A stretch of DNA of 64,000 bases, from contig NZ_JAECZC010000081.1 of the NCBI RefSeq assembly GCF_016056305.1, positions 39,611 to 103,610 on the forward strand, read 5' to 3'. This document shows, one piece after another, positions 63,890-64,000 of this stretch. Source of the DNA: Amazonocrinis nigriterrae CENA67 (lineage in GTDB: Bacteria > Cyanobacteriota > Cyanobacteriia > Cyanobacteriales > Nostocaceae). The notes beneath the pieces are model-generated. The model had not been told where the DNA came from. It made no database searches and saw nothing but the letters and a program-made list of their open reading frames with translations. The first letter of the stretch is position 1. Each line of letters starts with the position of its first letter. The translations under genes and the position numbers were made by a program.

Positions 63890-64000
63890 TCTGTATATAC
63901 AGACTATTTCTGCATCAAATTAACTTTTCTTTGTGTCTTACACCATTTTACGAAAAGCCTGATACAAATTGTTCACCCCTGCTCCCCTGCTCCCCTGCTC
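63890..64000. other. Right edge of the window
   Basis: No gene. GTCTGTATATACAGAC palindrome at 63890-63905, probably the terminator of the repeat protein gene, followed by CTGCTCC-type heptamers (63976-64000). Confidence 0.55.

Overview
The window comes from a filamentous, heterocystous-type cyanobacterium (Nostocales: Nostoc, Anabaena, Calothrix, Tolypothrix or a close relative). The evidence is magnesium chelatase ChlH, PsbI, a Tab2/Atab2 protein, a DUF3769 outer-membrane protein, many HIP1 octamers (GCGATCGC), and numerous heptanucleotide tandem repeats (STRRs) of the kind known from heterocystous cyanobacteria. The species cannot be named from the sequence alone.

Layout. 1-3.6 kb: the N-terminal 1195 codons of chlH (minus strand). 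4.1-8.7 kb: a lipid-A-disaccharide-synthase-related gene whose reading frame carries two in-frame STRR arrays, small secreted and membrane proteins, a hicB antitoxin with a broken hicA, and an Rpn-type nuclease relic. 8.7-13 kb: a STAND (NB-ARC/TPR) NTPase locus. Arrays of 21-bp modules flank it, a palindromic repeat is inserted in frame in its coding sequence, and it is separated from its N-terminal partner gene by one in-frame TGA. 13-15.9 kb: an operon of an XPB-like helicase, a Bax1-like (DUF790) nuclease and an antitoxin-like small protein. 16.4-19 kb: a hybrid histidine kinase with three PAS domains.

19.4-46.7 kb: 22 genes, all on the minus strand, forming an exopolysaccharide or surface-glycan cluster. 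It contains two GT4 transferases, a Wzc-type tyrosine autokinase, an O-antigen-ligase-family protein, a hexapeptide acetyltransferase, a Wzm/Wzt ABC exporter, several methyltransferases, a GMC oxidoreductase, GT2, GT4 and GT39 glycosyltransferases, a GT2-methyltransferase fusion, a polysaccharide deacetylase, a nucleotide-sugar epimerase and a WbaP/HepC-type initiating sugar transferase. Together these could initiate, assemble, decorate, export and polymerise or ligate a complex glycan. No Wzx flippase is present. A pair of 100-bp inverted repeats, about 94% identical, sits just outside the two ends of the cluster (19.23 and 47.60 kb).

46.8-54.4 kb: mostly non-coding DNA with a transposase relic, strong hairpins and terminators, a DUF4349 lipoprotein, small hypothetical genes and a hexapeptide acetyltransferase. 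54.4-64 kb: psbI, the DUF3769 (LptD/OstA-like) protein, an alpha-glucan phosphorylase, a GNAT remnant fused to a possible toxin tail followed by a DUF4279 putative immunity gene, Tab2, and a secreted repeat protein.

All functions are inferred from reading motifs and recalled family features. No database search was run.
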